Assembly (NCBI GenBank): GCA_002702655.1 | Contig: PABB01000007.1 | Span: 45,141-109,140 of the forward strand | Reading direction: 5' to 3' | DNA length: 64,000 nt | From: Planctomycetaceae bacterium | GTDB taxonomy: Bacteria; Planctomycetota; Planctomycetia; Pirellulales; Lacipirellulaceae | Part shown: positions 42,110 through 52,323 of the stretch, piece by piece | How positions within the stretch are numbered: the first letter of the stretch is position 1 | Layout of the letters: each line of letters begins with the position of its first letter | Notes under the pieces: model-generated | The model's input: only the letters and a program-made list of their open reading frames with translations | Database searches by the model: none | What the model was told of the DNA's origin: nothing | Translations under genes and position numbers: made by a program

Positions 42110-43825
42110 TCAGTTCGCGGCGTCAAACGTGTCCGGCTCGACGAACGCCGCTAGGGCGTAAATCAGCGCCCCGTTCCAATTGACTGCAATCTCGTTCGTG
42201 CGGTAATCGTCCTGGTCATCATGCCAATCATTCTCAGTCGGCCACGGACCGCCGACGAGGTAGCCGGGCCAGGGAGCTTCGGCGGCGTCGCCGCCGCTGC
42301 GACGATCGTGCGGGAACCGCGGCGGGTTGAATCCCACGCCCGTGACGAACGACCGGGCGTACGGATTCCGTCCGAACAGATAGGCGAGCGACTGCTGCGC
42401 GGCGCGGCGGTACTCGGCCTGCCTCGTCAGGCGATACGCCAGCATCAGCGTCATCGTCTGCCGCGCGATGCCGCCGTTGCAGCCCCAGTAGTAGCGCTCG
42501 CCGTGCGTGCGGGCGTACGGATGATTCTGCGCCGCCAGCAGCAACCGGTCTGCCGAGGCCCGTAAAGCGTTGCGCAGCTTGGTAACCACTTGCGGATCGC
42601 GGTCAGGCCGCTCCGCGAGCAGATACGTGTAGGCCGCCAGGTTCGCGACGTTTCCCCAGTCCCACAGGTCGTCCACGATCGATGGGGGCCGACTGCGCGA
42701 TCGTCCTCCGCGGGCCGGCGGACTCAACACGCACTCTTCGTAAGACTGCCGGTAAGTGGCCTCGCCCGTGGCCGCCCATAACTCAGCCGCCGCCCACAAG
42801 CGGTCGTCGGCGTCCGGCGAGTCGTAGCGGCCCGTGGTGAAGGCGCTTTGATCGGGTCGGTGATCGTCGGGGTGCGCTTGCAGGAAACCGTGACTGAGTC
42901 GGGCGGCCGCCAGGCAGCGGTCGGCGAAGTCCGCGTCGTACGGCCGATAGACGCGGCTCGCCAGCGCCGCAATCGCTACAAGATCCGCCGTAGCGGCGCT
43001 GCCCCACGGGCAAAAGAACCGCGGGGCCGTCTCCTGTTCGGGCAGGATGAAGCCGCCGAAGTCCTCGGTCGACAGTTTGTGGTAGACCCGACCGTCTGCC
43101 GCTTGCATGCTAAGCAGCCAGTCGATCTCCCATTTCACTTCTTCCAGGAAGTCGGGCAGAGTTGGATCGCCATCCGGCAGTTGCAGGTCGAGCGGGGCCA
43201 AGGCATGCTCGAACTGCAGCCACGCCTGGAGCATCATGCCGGCGGTGAAGGCGCCGTTGACGACGTATTTGTTGTAGTCGCCCGCATCGTGCCAGCCGCC
43301 GACGCCAGGTGCCGCCTTCCCGGGCTGCGTCGGATCGACGTGGTCAAGCCGGGCGTCATCCAAGTGGCAGGCGGCGTGGACGAACTCGATCCCCAGCGAG
43401 TTGTCTCGGACCGCCATGCCGCACCGCCACAGGTACATGCCGCGCATCGCCAGATAGAATGGGCGATTCCACGCTGAACGGCTAATGGAAAACGGCGGCG
43501 AGGCGCCCACGCCGTCGACCCGCACGCGGTAACGCCCGGGAGTTTGCAGGACGGAGAAGTCGGCAATCCAGGCCGTCGAGTCCGAACCGCCGCCGGCCGG
43601 ATGCGGCATCGCGGCGCCGGCAAACGCCACCTCGCCCGTCGCCGCATCGACGACGGCAAACCGATCGCAGCGTCGCGCGATGGTCGCCGCCTTGGGCGCG
43701 TCGGGCAGAAATCCGACCGTGTTGACGGCAATCTCGGGCGTGGGCGGTTCGGCGCCGTCAGACCGACACGCGGACGCCGAAATCACGATCAACGCGAGTA
43801 GTAAGCCAGGCGTTCTCAGCATCAT
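42110..43825 (-). CDS. GH9 endoglucanase-type glycoside hydrolase
   Basis: 571 residues. Residues 1-24 form a signal peptide ([14 protein letters not shown]); the Cys hints at a lipoprotein but the lipobox is poor. Residues about 28-115 are an N-terminal Ig-like CelD domain ([32 protein letters not shown]). The (alpha/alpha)6 catalytic domain follows, with Asp180 and Asp183 in [12 protein letters not shown], the His motif [16 protein letters not shown], and acid Glu545 in [17 protein letters not shown]9 enzymes cut beta-1,4-glucans including cellulose and xyloglucan. The gene is the last of a minus-strand group with GH31, 25 bases upstream, fitting xyloglucan breakdown. It is exported. Confidence 0.9.
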   Translation of the reverse strand: MMLRTPGLLLALIVISASACRSDGAEPPTPEIAVNTVGFLPDAPKAATIARRCDRFAVVDAATGEVAFAGAAMPHPAGGGSDSTAWIADFSVLQTPGRYRVRVDGVGASPPFSISRSAWNRPFYLAMRGMYLWRCGMAVRDNSLGIEFVHAACHLDDARLDHVDPTQPGKAAPGVGGWHDAGDYNKYVVNGAFTAGMMLQAWLQFEHALAPLDLQLPDGDPTLPDFLEEVKWEIDWLLSMQAADGRVYHKLSTEDFGGFILPEQETAPRFFCPWGSAATADLVAIAALASRVYRPYDADFADRCLAAARLSHGFLQAHPDDHRPDQSAFTTGRYDSPDADDRLWAAAELWAATGEATYRQSYEECVLSPPARGGRSRSRPPSIVDDLWDWGNVANLAAYTYLLAERPDRDPQVVTKLRNALRASADRLLLAAQNHPYARTHGERYYWGCNGGIARQTMTLMLAYRLTRQAEYRRAAQQSLAYLFGRNPYARSFVTGVGFNPPRFPHDRRSGGDAAEAPWPGYLVGGPWPTENDWHDDQDDYRTNEIAVNWNGALIYALAAFVEPDTFDAAN

Positions 43826-43850
43826 CGGCCCGAAACCCAGAGTGAGCCAA

Positions 43851-46130
43851 TTATTGTATCTGAATCTCCGACGTGCATTGAATCGTCGCGACCCGCGAAA
43901 TCTCCGCCCCGTCTCGCGCCAGCAGGATGATGGGGATCGGTCCCGACGCGATCCGCTGCCAGCCGGGCCCGACGTAAGACTGGCCCGTCTGAAAATCCTT
44001 CCAGTGCCCCGGCGGGACGTACATCTGCCGGGCGAACCGCGGTTGTCCGTCGGCTGCGAGACGCGCTCCGTCAGCGGCCGCCTCGCCGCTCACCTGGCAT
44101 TCTGCAAGCGGCTGAAACAGCGGCCCCGCCAGCAGGTCGGTCCCGAACATGTACTGGTCGTCGACTTGCCACGATCCCGGATCCTCGGGGAACTCGAAGA
44201 ACAGCGGCCGCAACATGGGATGGCCCGCCGCAGAGCACGCTTGGGCCTGCTGCAGGATGTACGGCATGAGTTGGTACTTCAACTCGATCGTACGGCGGAA
44301 ATCGTCGGTGAACTCGTCGCCGTACTCCCACGGCTCGCGCGGCGGGGCGCCGTGGCAACGGGTGTGACTGGTCAGCGCGCCAAACGCCAACCACCGGCGA
44401 TAGAGATCCGGGTCGGGGCGACCGACGAACCCGCCGACATCGTGACTCCAGTAGCTGAACCCGCACAGGCCCAACGACATGCCGCCGCGCAGCGACGCCG
44501 CCATCGCCGAGTCGGAATTTTCGGCGTCGCCGCCCCAATGCACCGGATACCGCTGGCTGCCGGCCCACGCGCTGCGGGCCCAAATGATCGACTCGCCCGA
44601 CACTTGCTTCGTGATCTCGGCGACCGCCTTGTTGTACCTCAGAGGATAGAGATTGTGCTCGTACCACCCCGTGCGGCCCGAGGCGTAGACGCCTCCCCGG
44701 GGCGCGTCCTCGCCAAAGTCGACTTTGATCGCCCCCACGCCCTGCTGGAGCAGGCCAGCGATCTTCCCTTGATACCACTCGACCGCCGCGGGGTTGCTCA
44801 TGTCGAGCACTGCGTCGAGGTACGGCCCGCTGCCATTGTCGCTGCGCACGGCGTAGCCCTTGTCGACTATCTCGTCGTACAGAACGTTCTTGCGTGTGAA
44901 GTACGGCAGCTGCCACAGGCTGATGCGGAATCCCTGCTCTCGCAGATCAGCGATCATCTGCCGGGCATCATCGAACCGCGACGGGGCAAACTGGTAATTG
45001 CACTGCCAGTCGGTTTCGAACCACCCGGTGTCCAAGTGGATCACGTCGCAAGGGATCCGATTTTCCCGCAGTCGGCGCGCCACTGCGCGGACTTCCTGCT
45101 CGCTCTTGTACGTGATGCGGCTCATCCACAACCCGAACGACCAGGTCGGCGGCACTGGACTGCGGCCGGTCAGCGCCGTGTACTCGGTGAGGATCTCCTT
45201 GGGCGTACCAACGAAGACGAACAGATCGAGTTGCTCGTCGCCGCTGCTGATCACGGCCGCTTCGTCAAAGTCGTGACCAAAGTCGCAGGTCACCGGCGCG
45301 CTGGTATGCACGAACATGCCGTAGCCGCGGCTCGACATGAAAAACGGCACCGGCTTGTACATCTTTTCCGTCTGGGCGCCCATGCCGTCCCGCACGTCCA
45401 GTTGCAAGATCTGGCCGCGCTTGTCAAACCGCGTGAACGACTCGCCGCAGCCGAAGATCTTCTCGTCGTGGGCCAGCTGAAAGCCCGCCGCCACGCTGTG
45501 CCCCAGATCGCGCCCGCGGCGGATGAACGAAAAAGGCGTTGGCGCCGAGTAGGTGACCGGGTCATCCAACGTGCGTGTCCGCGTCACCAGGTTGCCGCTC
45601 GCGTCGCCGATCTTGATCCGCCAGGGGTCGCGCCGCACATGCACCTCGGCGGCCGCGCTGCGGAAGACCCAGCCATCGGCCGTTTCCTCCGAACTCCAAG
45701 AACTGTCGCGCGGCACGGGCCCGGCGAGCATCAGCGACTCGCCATCCCCCTCAGCGCCTGTGGGCCCGTCGGCGCGGGTCGCAAACCGGAGCCGAATCGC
45801 GCGTGGCGACGCAAATGAGATCGAAAACGGCAAGTCGGGGTCGCGGTCGTACTCGCTGGCGGGGAATTCGTTCGCCTCCGCCCGCGCGTAGGCGACGTCG
45901 ACCTTGTTGAACGACAGGCTGAAGTTGCGCCGGTAACGCTCCCACCGTAGCCGCCCGGCGCCAGTAGCCGCGTCGAACTCGGCGACGGCCGCCGGCACGA
46001 AGTGCACCGTCGCGGGATCGCGAAAATCCTCGCTCGCATCGACAGCGACGCCGGCACGAGGGGCGGCCATCGCCGCGGCGTTCCAAAGCCCGAGAAGTAA
46101 CGCCGCGCCCGCAAGTCGAAAACGAAACAT
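43851..46130 (-). CDS. GH31 alpha-xylosidase-like glycoside hydrolase
   Basis: 759 residues with a signal peptide (LAGAALLLGLWNAAAMA). An N-terminal beta-sandwich is followed by the barrel: KIFGCGESFTRFDKRGQ, WSFGLWMSRITYKSEQEV, DVIHLDTGWF, nucleophile Asp471 in AIKVDFGEDAP, acid/base Asp535 in HWGGDAENS, and SHDVGGFVGRPDPDLYRRW. The KxDFGE nucleophile block and WMSR segment are those of the YicI type, that is alpha-xylosidases acting on xyloglucan oligosaccharides; alpha-glucosidases differ here. Its neighbour is GH9, and a GH3 beta-glucosidase lies in the divergent block, which supports xyloglucan or beta-glucan as substrate. Periplasmic or extracellular. Confidence 0.88.
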   Translation of the reverse strand: MFRFRLAGAALLLGLWNAAAMAAPRAGVAVDASEDFRDPATVHFVPAAVAEFDAATGAGRLRWERYRRNFSLSFNKVDVAYARAEANEFPASEYDRDPDLPFSISFASPRAIRLRFATRADGPTGAEGDGESLMLAGPVPRDSSWSSEETADGWVFRSAAAEVHVRRDPWRIKIGDASGNLVTRTRTLDDPVTYSAPTPFSFIRRGRDLGHSVAAGFQLAHDEKIFGCGESFTRFDKRGQILQLDVRDGMGAQTEKMYKPVPFFMSSRGYGMFVHTSAPVTCDFGHDFDEAAVISSGDEQLDLFVFVGTPKEILTEYTALTGRSPVPPTWSFGLWMSRITYKSEQEVRAVARRLRENRIPCDVIHLDTGWFETDWQCNYQFAPSRFDDARQMIADLREQGFRISLWQLPYFTRKNVLYDEIVDKGYAVRSDNGSGPYLDAVLDMSNPAAVEWYQGKIAGLLQQGVGAIKVDFGEDAPRGGVYASGRTGWYEHNLYPLRYNKAVAEITKQVSGESIIWARSAWAGSQRYPVHWGGDAENSDSAMAASLRGGMSLGLCGFSYWSHDVGGFVGRPDPDLYRRWLAFGALTSHTRCHGAPPREPWEYGDEFTDDFRRTIELKYQLMPYILQQAQACSAAGHPMLRPLFFEFPEDPGSWQVDDQYMFGTDLLAGPLFQPLAECQVSGEAAADGARLAADGQPRFARQMYVPPGHWKDFQTGQSYVGPGWQRIASGPIPIILLARDGAEISRVATIQCTSEIQIQ

Positions 46131-46156
46131 GTCGATCCGAAAGATTGAGAGAGAGC

Positions 46157-46172
46157 AGCGCCCGCGGGCGCT
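46157..46172. promoter_or_regulatory. 16-bp perfect palindrome upstream of GH31
   Basis: AGCGCCCGCGGGCGCT is a perfect palindrome 27 bases upstream of the GH31 ATG. It may be an operator or a hairpin in the transcript between the DUF1559 and GH31 genes. The GC-only core makes chance occurrence likely enough to be cautious. Confidence 0.25.
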
Positions 46173-46227
46173 TCATGAGCGGACGCTTGGCGGGACGCCC
46201 TGATGGCTTGCGGACGTCAACGATGAC

Positions 46228-46243
46228 GCGGCGGCGCCGCCGC
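46228..46243 (-). terminator. GC hairpin after DUF1559 gene
   Basis: The perfect palindrome GCGGCGGCGCCGCCGC lies three bases beyond the TAG of the DUF1559 gene. It would form a strong stem in the transcript but is not followed by a U-tract, so it may attenuate or protect the message rather than stop it. Confidence 0.35.
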
Positions 46244-46245
46244 TG

Positions 46246-47346
46246 CTAGTACGCACCCGAGTCGACCACTTCGCCGCCATTGCGCGTCCCCAGCGAGTTG
46301 AATACGAAGACGTCCACGTCATACGAAACTGAATGTACCGAACCATCGGCGAACACCGCGTTCATGCCGCTGGGGTGGGCGGAGCCCATCACCAGCGTTT
46401 CCCACACGTTGTCCTTGCCAGGCGGATCGCCCGCGACGCCGGTGAACGGCGGATTGAACGACGAGTCGTTCAGCGGCTGAATGCACGAGCAGCGCATCAC
46501 GTCGGGGTCCCAACCGTCGGACCACCCGGTGTCGTCGGAAGGCGTCGCGCCGTCGGCAAAGTCGTCGCGGATGTATTTTTCGCCGATCATCATTGTGTTG
46601 GAGCTGCCGTCGGTGATCATCGCGTTGGTGACGGGAGCGGAAACGTTGGACATGAACTCGCCCTCGATGCCGGGCGTGCGCTCGTTCTGGGCGGCCGCGC
46701 GGCGCCAGGGGCTGCGGACGATCACCCCGTCGTAAACGCCGTTGTCCACGGGCACCGGGCCGGTCGTGTTGCTGCCGCGGGGCACGGCGAAGGACTGATA
46801 AAACGCCTCTAACGCCGTGCCGTAGGCCAGCGCACCGGGTGTGATGTCAATCGGGTCGGGGTTATCGCGAATGTAGGTGCAGGGCTGCACGCCGGCGTAG
46901 TCGGTCAGCACGGCGGCGCCGATCCCGTTTTCGATGATTGTCGGCGGACGACGCGACGGGCAACTGTAAATCGGAATGATGTTCCGCTGCACGTCCTCCT
47001 GGCGAACCAGGCTCTTGACGGCTCCTTGCTCCAGATAAGGCAGCAACTGATACCCCCACCCCAAGCCCTGCTTTTTCGTGCCCAGGGCGCGACCGTTCTC
47101 CACGTACTGCTCCAGTCGAATGCCCCAGTGGGAACCGCCGGTCGGGAACGACCCCAGCGAATCGTGGTGATTGAGCATCGCCAAGCCCACGTTCTTCATG
47201 TTGTTCTTGCACTGGGTCCTGCGGGCCGCTTCGCGGGCCGCCTGAATGGCCGGCAGCAACAACGCCACCAGGATGCCAATGATGGCGATCACGACCAACA
47301 GTTCGACCAGCGTGAACGCGCGCTGGCGGCGATTTGGGGTTTTCAC
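46246..47346 (-). CDS. DUF1559 pilin-like protein (H-X9-DG family)
   Basis: 366 residues. The start is GTG 47346, set by AGGAG nine bases upstream. The N-terminus is a type IV pilin/pseudopilin methylation signal ([20 protein letters not shown]) with cleavage before FTLVE, followed by [21 protein letters not shown]. The C-terminal signature is [20 protein letters not shown], that is H, nine residues, DG. Planctomycetes carry dozens of such proteins; they are probably surface or periplasmic pseudopilins, possibly binding substrates, but no function is established. It sits 78 bases after the fused PEP-CTERM ORF and 115 before GH31, on the same strand. Confidence 0.9.
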   Translation of the reverse strand: MKTPNRRQRAFTLVELLVVIAIIGILVALLLPAIQAAREAARRTQCKNNMKNVGLAMLNHHDSLGSFPTGGSHWGIRLEQYVENGRALGTKKQGLGWGYQLLPYLEQGAVKSLVRQEDVQRNIIPIYSCPSRRPPTIIENGIGAAVLTDYAGVQPCTYIRDNPDPIDITPGALAYGTALEAFYQSFAVPRGSNTTGPVPVDNGVYDGVIVRSPWRRAAAQNERTPGIEGEFMSNVSAPVTNAMITDGSSNTMMIGEKYIRDDFADGATPSDDTGWSDGWDPDVMRCSCIQPLNDSSFNPPFTGVAGDPPGKDNVWETLVMGSAHPSGMNAVFADGSVHSVSYDVDVFVFNSLGTRNGGEVVDSGAY

Positions 47347-47424
47347 AGCTCGTACTCCTGATCATCGACCCGCCCGCGGTGCGAACGGACCACACTCCGT
47401 GGTTTTCACATTCGTGGCGCCGGG

Positions 47425-50400
47425 TCAGTTCCCGCTCCGGCGGCGCCACCCCAGCGCAGCCGCCGCGACGAAGGCCAAGGCCCAGGCCGCCGGCTCGGGC
47501 ACGAAACCGCCGCTGGCCACGGTGGCCCCCAGATCTGTACGATTGGCCCGCCACAACGCGATGTCCCGCAAATCCACCCGCCCGTCGCCCGTCACGTCGC
47601 CATTGGCAGTCGACTGGCCGGTGAGGTTCAGGTGGCTGTAAATGGCCTGATAGTCGAGGATGTCGACCGCGTCGTCCCCGTTGGTGTCGCCCTTGAGCGG
47701 GAAGTCCGGCAGCACGTCGACATACGTCGTGCCGACGCGCAACTCGTCAAAGACGGCCGGCGTGCCGGAGCCGGCAAACTGGATCGGCCCGCTGATCGAG
47801 CCCAACGTAAAGTCCTGGTTGAAGAACGACGCGCTGGCGACGACCGGCTCGTCGTTGTCGGTCGGGTCGAGGAACATCTCGACCGAGTCCATGGCGTCCT
47901 GATCGCTCAACACGAACTTCAAGACGATCAGGTGGGTGGCGCCGTTGTCCTCGGCAAACGACGCGGGCCCGCCCAGCACGGGCACTTCGGTGCCAAACCC
48001 GAGCCCGAACTTCAGCGGCGCCTCGTCGGGCGGCAAGCTGTTGAAATTGCCGTTGTACGACATGTAGCCGATCCGCGCGACGATTGCGCTGTCGTCGCCC
48101 GGCGTGCCGTCGGCGGACCACATTTCCACCACGCGGTGGCCCACGTCGTCGCGGGTCGTGCCTTCGGGCGACGCTCCGAAGCTCATCAAGTAACTCATGT
48201 AAAACGTGCCGCTGGTGGTCGCGTCCCACGGCGTGGCCAGTTCCCGGTAGGGCCGCGAGGCGCCGCCATTGGACGTGACAGCGCCGCCGGCCGCAGGCGA
48301 ACCCAAAAACGACAAGCCGGTTGGCTGCACCGTGGCTGCCACCACGTCGTCGGTGAACGTCGACCAGGGGCCCGTCAGGAACGACGGGCTCGCCGGACCG
48401 ATCGTGGGATTCTGCGAAACGCCGCCGCCATTGAGATCAGCCAACTGGCCTTCGGCGTACTCGCCGTTGGCGGGCGTCGCGCCGATGATGAACGGATCGT
48501 AGAGGAGCAGTTCCGCCCGCGCCGATTGGGCGCCCAACAGGCCTGCCGCGGCCGCGAGCGCGACCAACAGCCGCCGACTGGTCCCGCGTCGCCAGCCGCC
48601 GGCGACCGCGACCGCCAGCGCCCCCGCAACCAGCGCGAGCGACGAGGGCTCCGGCACGGCGATCAGCGACAGCACCCCCGAACTCGCCACCGCAGGGATC
48701 GATTTCCAAGCGCGGAAGTCGTTCAGATCGACGAAACCGTCAGCGTTCACGTCGCCGTCGGCCAGGGCGTCGAACGGCTGCTCAAGGTGGTCGCGAATCC
48801 GCCGGTAGTCCATCAGGTCGATGTCGCCGTCGCCGTCGAGATCGCCCTCCAACACGCCGCGAATCTGCATCAACACGTCGTCCACGCCGATCCACGACCT
48901 CAGCGAGAATCCGTTGAACTCGATCGAGGTCGTGTCGAACTCCACGCCGATCGGCTGGCCCAGGGCGGGCGCGGACAGCAGGGGCGAATTGCTGGGAATG
49001 ATCACCTCGTAGCGGGTCACGGCGGTCGGCGGATTGACTACCAACGTAGTGAGCGTCGTGCGGGCCGCGCCGTAGTAGAACCGCGTCGTTAGTTGCGAGA
49101 GTTCCTGACCGGTGTAGCCGATCGAACCGTCGTCGCTTTGGGCAAAGATCTCGTGCGCGTCGAAGGTGAACGCGTACTCCTGCGTCGCGGGGATCGCTTC
49201 GAGCGTGAAGCCCGCGGCCGTTTGATAAACGACGCCGTCTTTGGTCGACAGCAACATTTCGTTGCCCGGGTTGCCGCCTCCCTCGACGCCCGAGTCGCCG
49301 GGAACGCCATCGCCAAAGTCTTCAACGCCGGGGCCGCTGAACGTCCAACCCGGGATCAAGCCCGCGATCGGCGCGCCGGTTTCGTCAAACGCCACAGTCT
49401 TGACTCCTTCGGGGCCCGGCAACTCGAAGTGATTGTTCACCAGCGGAATATTCTGCGTCGTCGCCAGCACCTCGCCGCCGGCCGGGCCGGCGGCCGCCGC
49501 CAACGCGACACAGAACCAGCGGGCGACACGTAGCGGGCACGTCATGACGTCGGCTCCTCGGAATTGCGAAAGAAGTGGCTGATCCGGCGCGGACGACGCG
49601 AACAGCCACCGCGCGAACCGCCCGCGACGCGACGCGGCTAGCGCGAGCGCCGCGACGCCCCACAACAGGACCGTCGCTGGTTCGGGAACGCTGGCCCCCG
49701 CGGCCACGCCCGCGGTCGCGTCAAACACGACCGTGCCGATGCGGAACTCGGTCTCCGGCGGGTTGGCGCCACCGCCCCCGCCGCCGTACGAACCCTGCCA
49801 CAGCGCCAGGTCGCCGGCGGTGGCCCCGTTGGGCGAACCGCCCCGCTGCCAGAGCAAAAAGTCGCTGCCGTCGACGTCGCTGTCGCCGTTGAAATCGCCG
49901 TCCAACGAGCCGCCGGTCCCCTCCAGCCCCACGGCCAACGCAAACTTCAGCCCCAGGCCGTCCTGATCAGCGGCGGCAGCGAAGGCGCCGATGTCGCCGA
50001 TCGCCACTTCGGCGTTGGGCGCCAGCGTGGTCGAGCCAACGGGATTGGTCTCCGAAAGCGCCGCGGTCGAGGCAGGCGTCTTCTCCCACGCGCCGCCAAT
50101 CCCCGTCCAACCGGCGCCGCTCAGGGCGTCCGTGTCTGAGGTGATCGAGTAGCCGTCGATGACCAGCGTCTCCAACGAGTCGTTTTTCAAGAAGGCCTGC
50201 CCGGTGTTCGGATTGACCCGCAGGACGAGATTGTTTTGGAAGGTCGTACCGACGTACTCGACCTGCCCGCGGAGCACGCCGTCGAGCGTCTCGTACTCGA
50301 ACACTAAGTCTTCGCCCGTCTGACCAAAGTTGGCCACGTTGGCGCCGACGCCGGTGCGACTGAAACCGGTCCCCAGCGAGACCGCGGTCGACGTGACCCC

Positions 50401-51669
50401 AAAATCCAGATCCGTAATCGGCGGCGTGAAGTCCGGCTGCTTCACTTCGGTCAGCGCGTTGACCGTGTTGAGCGGCTGGGAGCTGTCATCGACCGGCTTG
50501 GACCAGCCCGCGTCGGGGGGAGTCGGCAGCGTCCCCGAAATGCCGGCGTAGCTGGTCAGCAGCGAGCCGCGGCCCGATTTGACCGTGTATCCCGTGATGC
50601 CGATCGTGCCGCCTTGCGGGCTGCGGATCGACATCTCGCCCGTGTCGCGATTGACCTGCAGCACCAGCACGCGATCGTAGGCCAACTGCAGCGTCTGCCC
50701 GCTGCCGGGCGTGCCGACTTTCTGCACGCGATAGGCGGCCCCCAGCGGGACGGCCCCCGGCAGGCCGGACACTTCCACAGCGCCACCCTCGCCCAGCCCG
50801 CTGAACGTACCGGCGATCGCGATGTCAGCATCGACCAAGTCCCAGGTCGTCCCAATCGCGTGCGTGGTCCCGGCCCCGCTGAACTGAACATGCAGCCCGC
50901 CGCTGACCACGGCAATGTTGCCCGTGCGGATCGGCGAATGCATCGTCGAGTTGGTAATCACGGCCGTGTACTGGCTGGTCGCTTCGAGCGTCACGCGGCC
51001 AAAGGTCGTGAAGTTCACGCCCGGACCTTCGATCTGCAGATTGCGGGCGATCGTGGTCGTGTTGATCGCAGCGTCGGGCACGTTGTTGGGCGCCGCCTGA
51101 TGGGCGTTGCTAACCTCCAGCGTCGCCGCGCCGCCCAGCGTCAGCGTGCTGTGCCCCAGGCCGCTGTCGTCGTCTTCGCCGTCGACGACCAGTGCAGGCG
51201 TGCGCAGCGTGCCGCCGGTCATGGTCAGATAGCCGCGCCCCTCGACGCCCAGTAGAACCCGGCCGTCGGCGCCGAACGACGCTTGCCCAGTTCTCACGCT
51301 GTTGACCGTGCCGCCAGAAATGGAGACTTGGCCGGTGAGAGCGCCGGGCGCCGGGGCCGGGTTCACATAATCGCCAAACGTGTCGACCTCGCGCAACCCC
51401 AGGGCGATGCCGCCCACGTTGGGTGCGCCGGCCGTGATCTCCGTCACGCCCGCCAGCAGGCCGGCCGCGCCATCGGTGCCGACGACCGCGCGCTCGGCAA
51501 AGGCCGCCTCGGGCGTGAAGTTCGAACTCCAGTTGTTATTCGCGCCCGCCGAGGAGCCCCAGGCCGCCGTCCCCGCGCCGCCGTCCCAGTAAATGTCGGT
51601 GGCGAGCAGCGGGCGCGGCAACATTGCGACGATCAAACAGCATGCCGTCGAGACGATCGGTGACTTCAT
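47425..51669 (-). CDS. Three-module PEP-CTERM/dockerin fusion ORF
   Basis: 1414 residues in one frame from ATG 51669 (GGGAGAG 13 bases upstream). Module 1, residues 1-685: signal peptide (STACCLIVAMLPRPLLA), passenger-like repeats (GGTVNSVRTGQASFGADG), a dockerin-like DGDFNGDSDVDGSDFLLWQ, and sorting tail VPEPATVLLWGVAALALAAS at 661. Module 2, residues 709-1025: Met709 with its own GAGGAG at the DNA level, a second signal peptide (WFCVALAAAAGPAGG), dockerin-like DLDGDGDIDLMDYRRIRDH, tail VPEPSSLALVAGALAVAVAG at 1005. Module 3, residues about 1028-1414: no Met, signal peptide RRLLVALAAAAGLLGAQSA, LLLYDPF LamG-like domain, dockerin, tail VPEPAAWALAFVAAAALGW at 1390. Modules 1-2 could be translated separately; modules 2-3 are joined directly. 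It may be a real polyprotein, a recent in-frame deletion, or sequence error. Confidence 0.8.
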   Translation of the reverse strand: MKSPIVSTACCLIVAMLPRPLLATDIYWDGGAGTAAWGSSAGANNNWSSNFTPEAAFAERAVVGTDGAAGLLAGVTEITAGAPNVGGIALGLREVDTFGDYVNPAPAPGALTGQVSISGGTVNSVRTGQASFGADGRVLLGVEGRGYLTMTGGTLRTPALVVDGEDDDSGLGHSTLTLGGAATLEVSNAHQAAPNNVPDAAINTTTIARNLQIEGPGVNFTTFGRVTLEATSQYTAVITNSTMHSPIRTGNIAVVSGGLHVQFSGAGTTHAIGTTWDLVDADIAIAGTFSGLGEGGAVEVSGLPGAVPLGAAYRVQKVGTPGSGQTLQLAYDRVLVLQVNRDTGEMSIRSPQGGTIGITGYTVKSGRGSLLTSYAGISGTLPTPPDAGWSKPVDDSSQPLNTVNALTEVKQPDFTPPITDLDFGVTSTAVSLGTGFSRTGVGANVANFGQTGEDLVFEYETLDGVLRGQVEYVGTTFQNNLVLRVNPNTGQAFLKNDSLETLVIDGYSITSDTDALSGAGWTGIGGAWEKTPASTAALSETNPVGSTTLAPNAEVAIGDIGAFAAAADQDGLGLKFALAVGLEGTGGSLDGDFNGDSDVDGSDFLLWQRGGSPNGATAGDLALWQGSYGGGGGGANPPETEFRIGTVVFDATAGVAAGASVPEPATVLLWGVAALALAASRRGRFARWLFASSAPDQPLLSQFRGADVMTCPLRVARWFCVALAAAAGPAGGEVLATTQNIPLVNNHFELPGPEGVKTVAFDETGAPIAGLIPGWTFSGPGVEDFGDGVPGDSGVEGGGNPGNEMLLSTKDGVVYQTAAGFTLEAIPATQEYAFTFDAHEIFAQSDDGSIGYTGQELSQLTTRFYYGAARTTLTTLVVNPPTAVTRYEVIIPSNSPLLSAPALGQPIGVEFDTTSIEFNGFSLRSWIGVDDVLMQIRGVLEGDLDGDGDIDLMDYRRIRDHLEQPFDALADGDVNADGFVDLNDFRAWKSIPAVASSGVLSLIAVPEPSSLALVAGALAVAVAGGWRRGTSRRLLVALAAAAGLLGAQSARAELLLYDPFIIGATPANGEYAEGQLADLNGGGVSQNPTIGPASPSFLTGPWSTFTDDVVAATVQPTGLSFLGSPAAGGAVTSNGGASRPYRELATPWDATTSGTFYMSYLMSFGASPEGTTRDDVGHRVVEMWSADGTPGDDSAIVARIGYMSYNGNFNSLPPDEAPLKFGLGFGTEVPVLGGPASFAEDNGATHLIVLKFVLSDQDAMDSVEMFLDPTDNDEPVVASASFFNQDFTLGSISGPIQFAGSGTPAVFDELRVGTTYVDVLPDFPLKGDTNGDDAVDILDYQAIYSHLNLTGQSTANGDVTGDGRVDLRDIALWRANRTDLGATVASGGFVPEPAAWALAFVAAAALGWRRRSGN

Positions 51670-52122
51670 CGGTTGGTCTCTCCCAAGGTGCTTCCCAGCT
51701 GCGTGGTCGATGGCGTGGAGTTCATGCCGCCGTGCCCTGCCGAGCCCGACGGGCACGACGCGATGCTCGCTTGGCCAGCTCCGCACGGCGCGAGTTCCGA
51801 GAGCGTTCGCGACATCGCCAATTCTCCGCGGCGGTCACCCGAGTCTCGGGCTGCGCCCGCAACGGTCGCAGCGGTCGCACGACGGCGACCGGTGCTGCGC
51901 AACCGCACGATACGGTGCTGGTATTCGTCAAACCTTCGACGAAGCTGCGGACTTCGGCGGACGCTACTCGCCCTGCCGGCCTCGTCGACAACAAGCTCTG
52001 AGATAGAAAACGGACAAGATGGATAAGACGGCACACAGCGTGCTGCCGGGGGCACGGCGAACCGCACGACGCCACATTGAGGCCAAACATCAGGGCGGCG
52101 ACGAACCCGGCAACATGTTCTC
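51670..52122. other. Divergent intergenic region, about 450 bases
   Basis: It separates the fused PEP-CTERM ORF (minus) from the sigma-factor gene (plus) and should carry the minus-strand promoter. Open frames on both strands show no family features. No RNA gene or repeat is evident. Confidence 0.35.
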
Positions 52123-52151
52123 TTGACATTCAGCCCGCCGCAAAAAAATAT
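52123..52151 (+). promoter_or_regulatory. Candidate promoter for sigma-factor operon
   Basis: TTGACA at 52123-52128 is a perfect -35 box. After 17 bases comes AAATAT at 52146, a moderate -10 in an A-rich stretch that stands out in this GC-rich DNA. The leader to ATG 52324 would be about 165 bases. Confidence 0.4.
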
Positions 52152-52323
52152 CGCGGACAATTGGGAAATTTTCGGCGATATCTTCGCGTCTGCCGCTGAA
52201 ACGAGTATGGTAGCGAGCGCACTCGCGGTAGCGGGTTTGCTCGAAGCGCCCTGTCCTTGTCTCCGTCGTGCGGATTTGCAGGCTTTGCCTGCAACGAGCC
52301 GCCCGCCCTTTTCGCAGGCGCCA

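Noticed and set aside
43680-45818. A 712-codon plus-strand frame opposite GH9 and GH31
   Set aside because: It is antisense to two clear enzymes, Arg/Val-rich, with no signal peptide or domain; a usual GC-rich shadow.
47632-49092. A 486-codon plus-strand frame opposite the PEP-CTERM fusion
   Set aside because: Antisense to recognised dockerin and sorting motifs and without any domain of its own.
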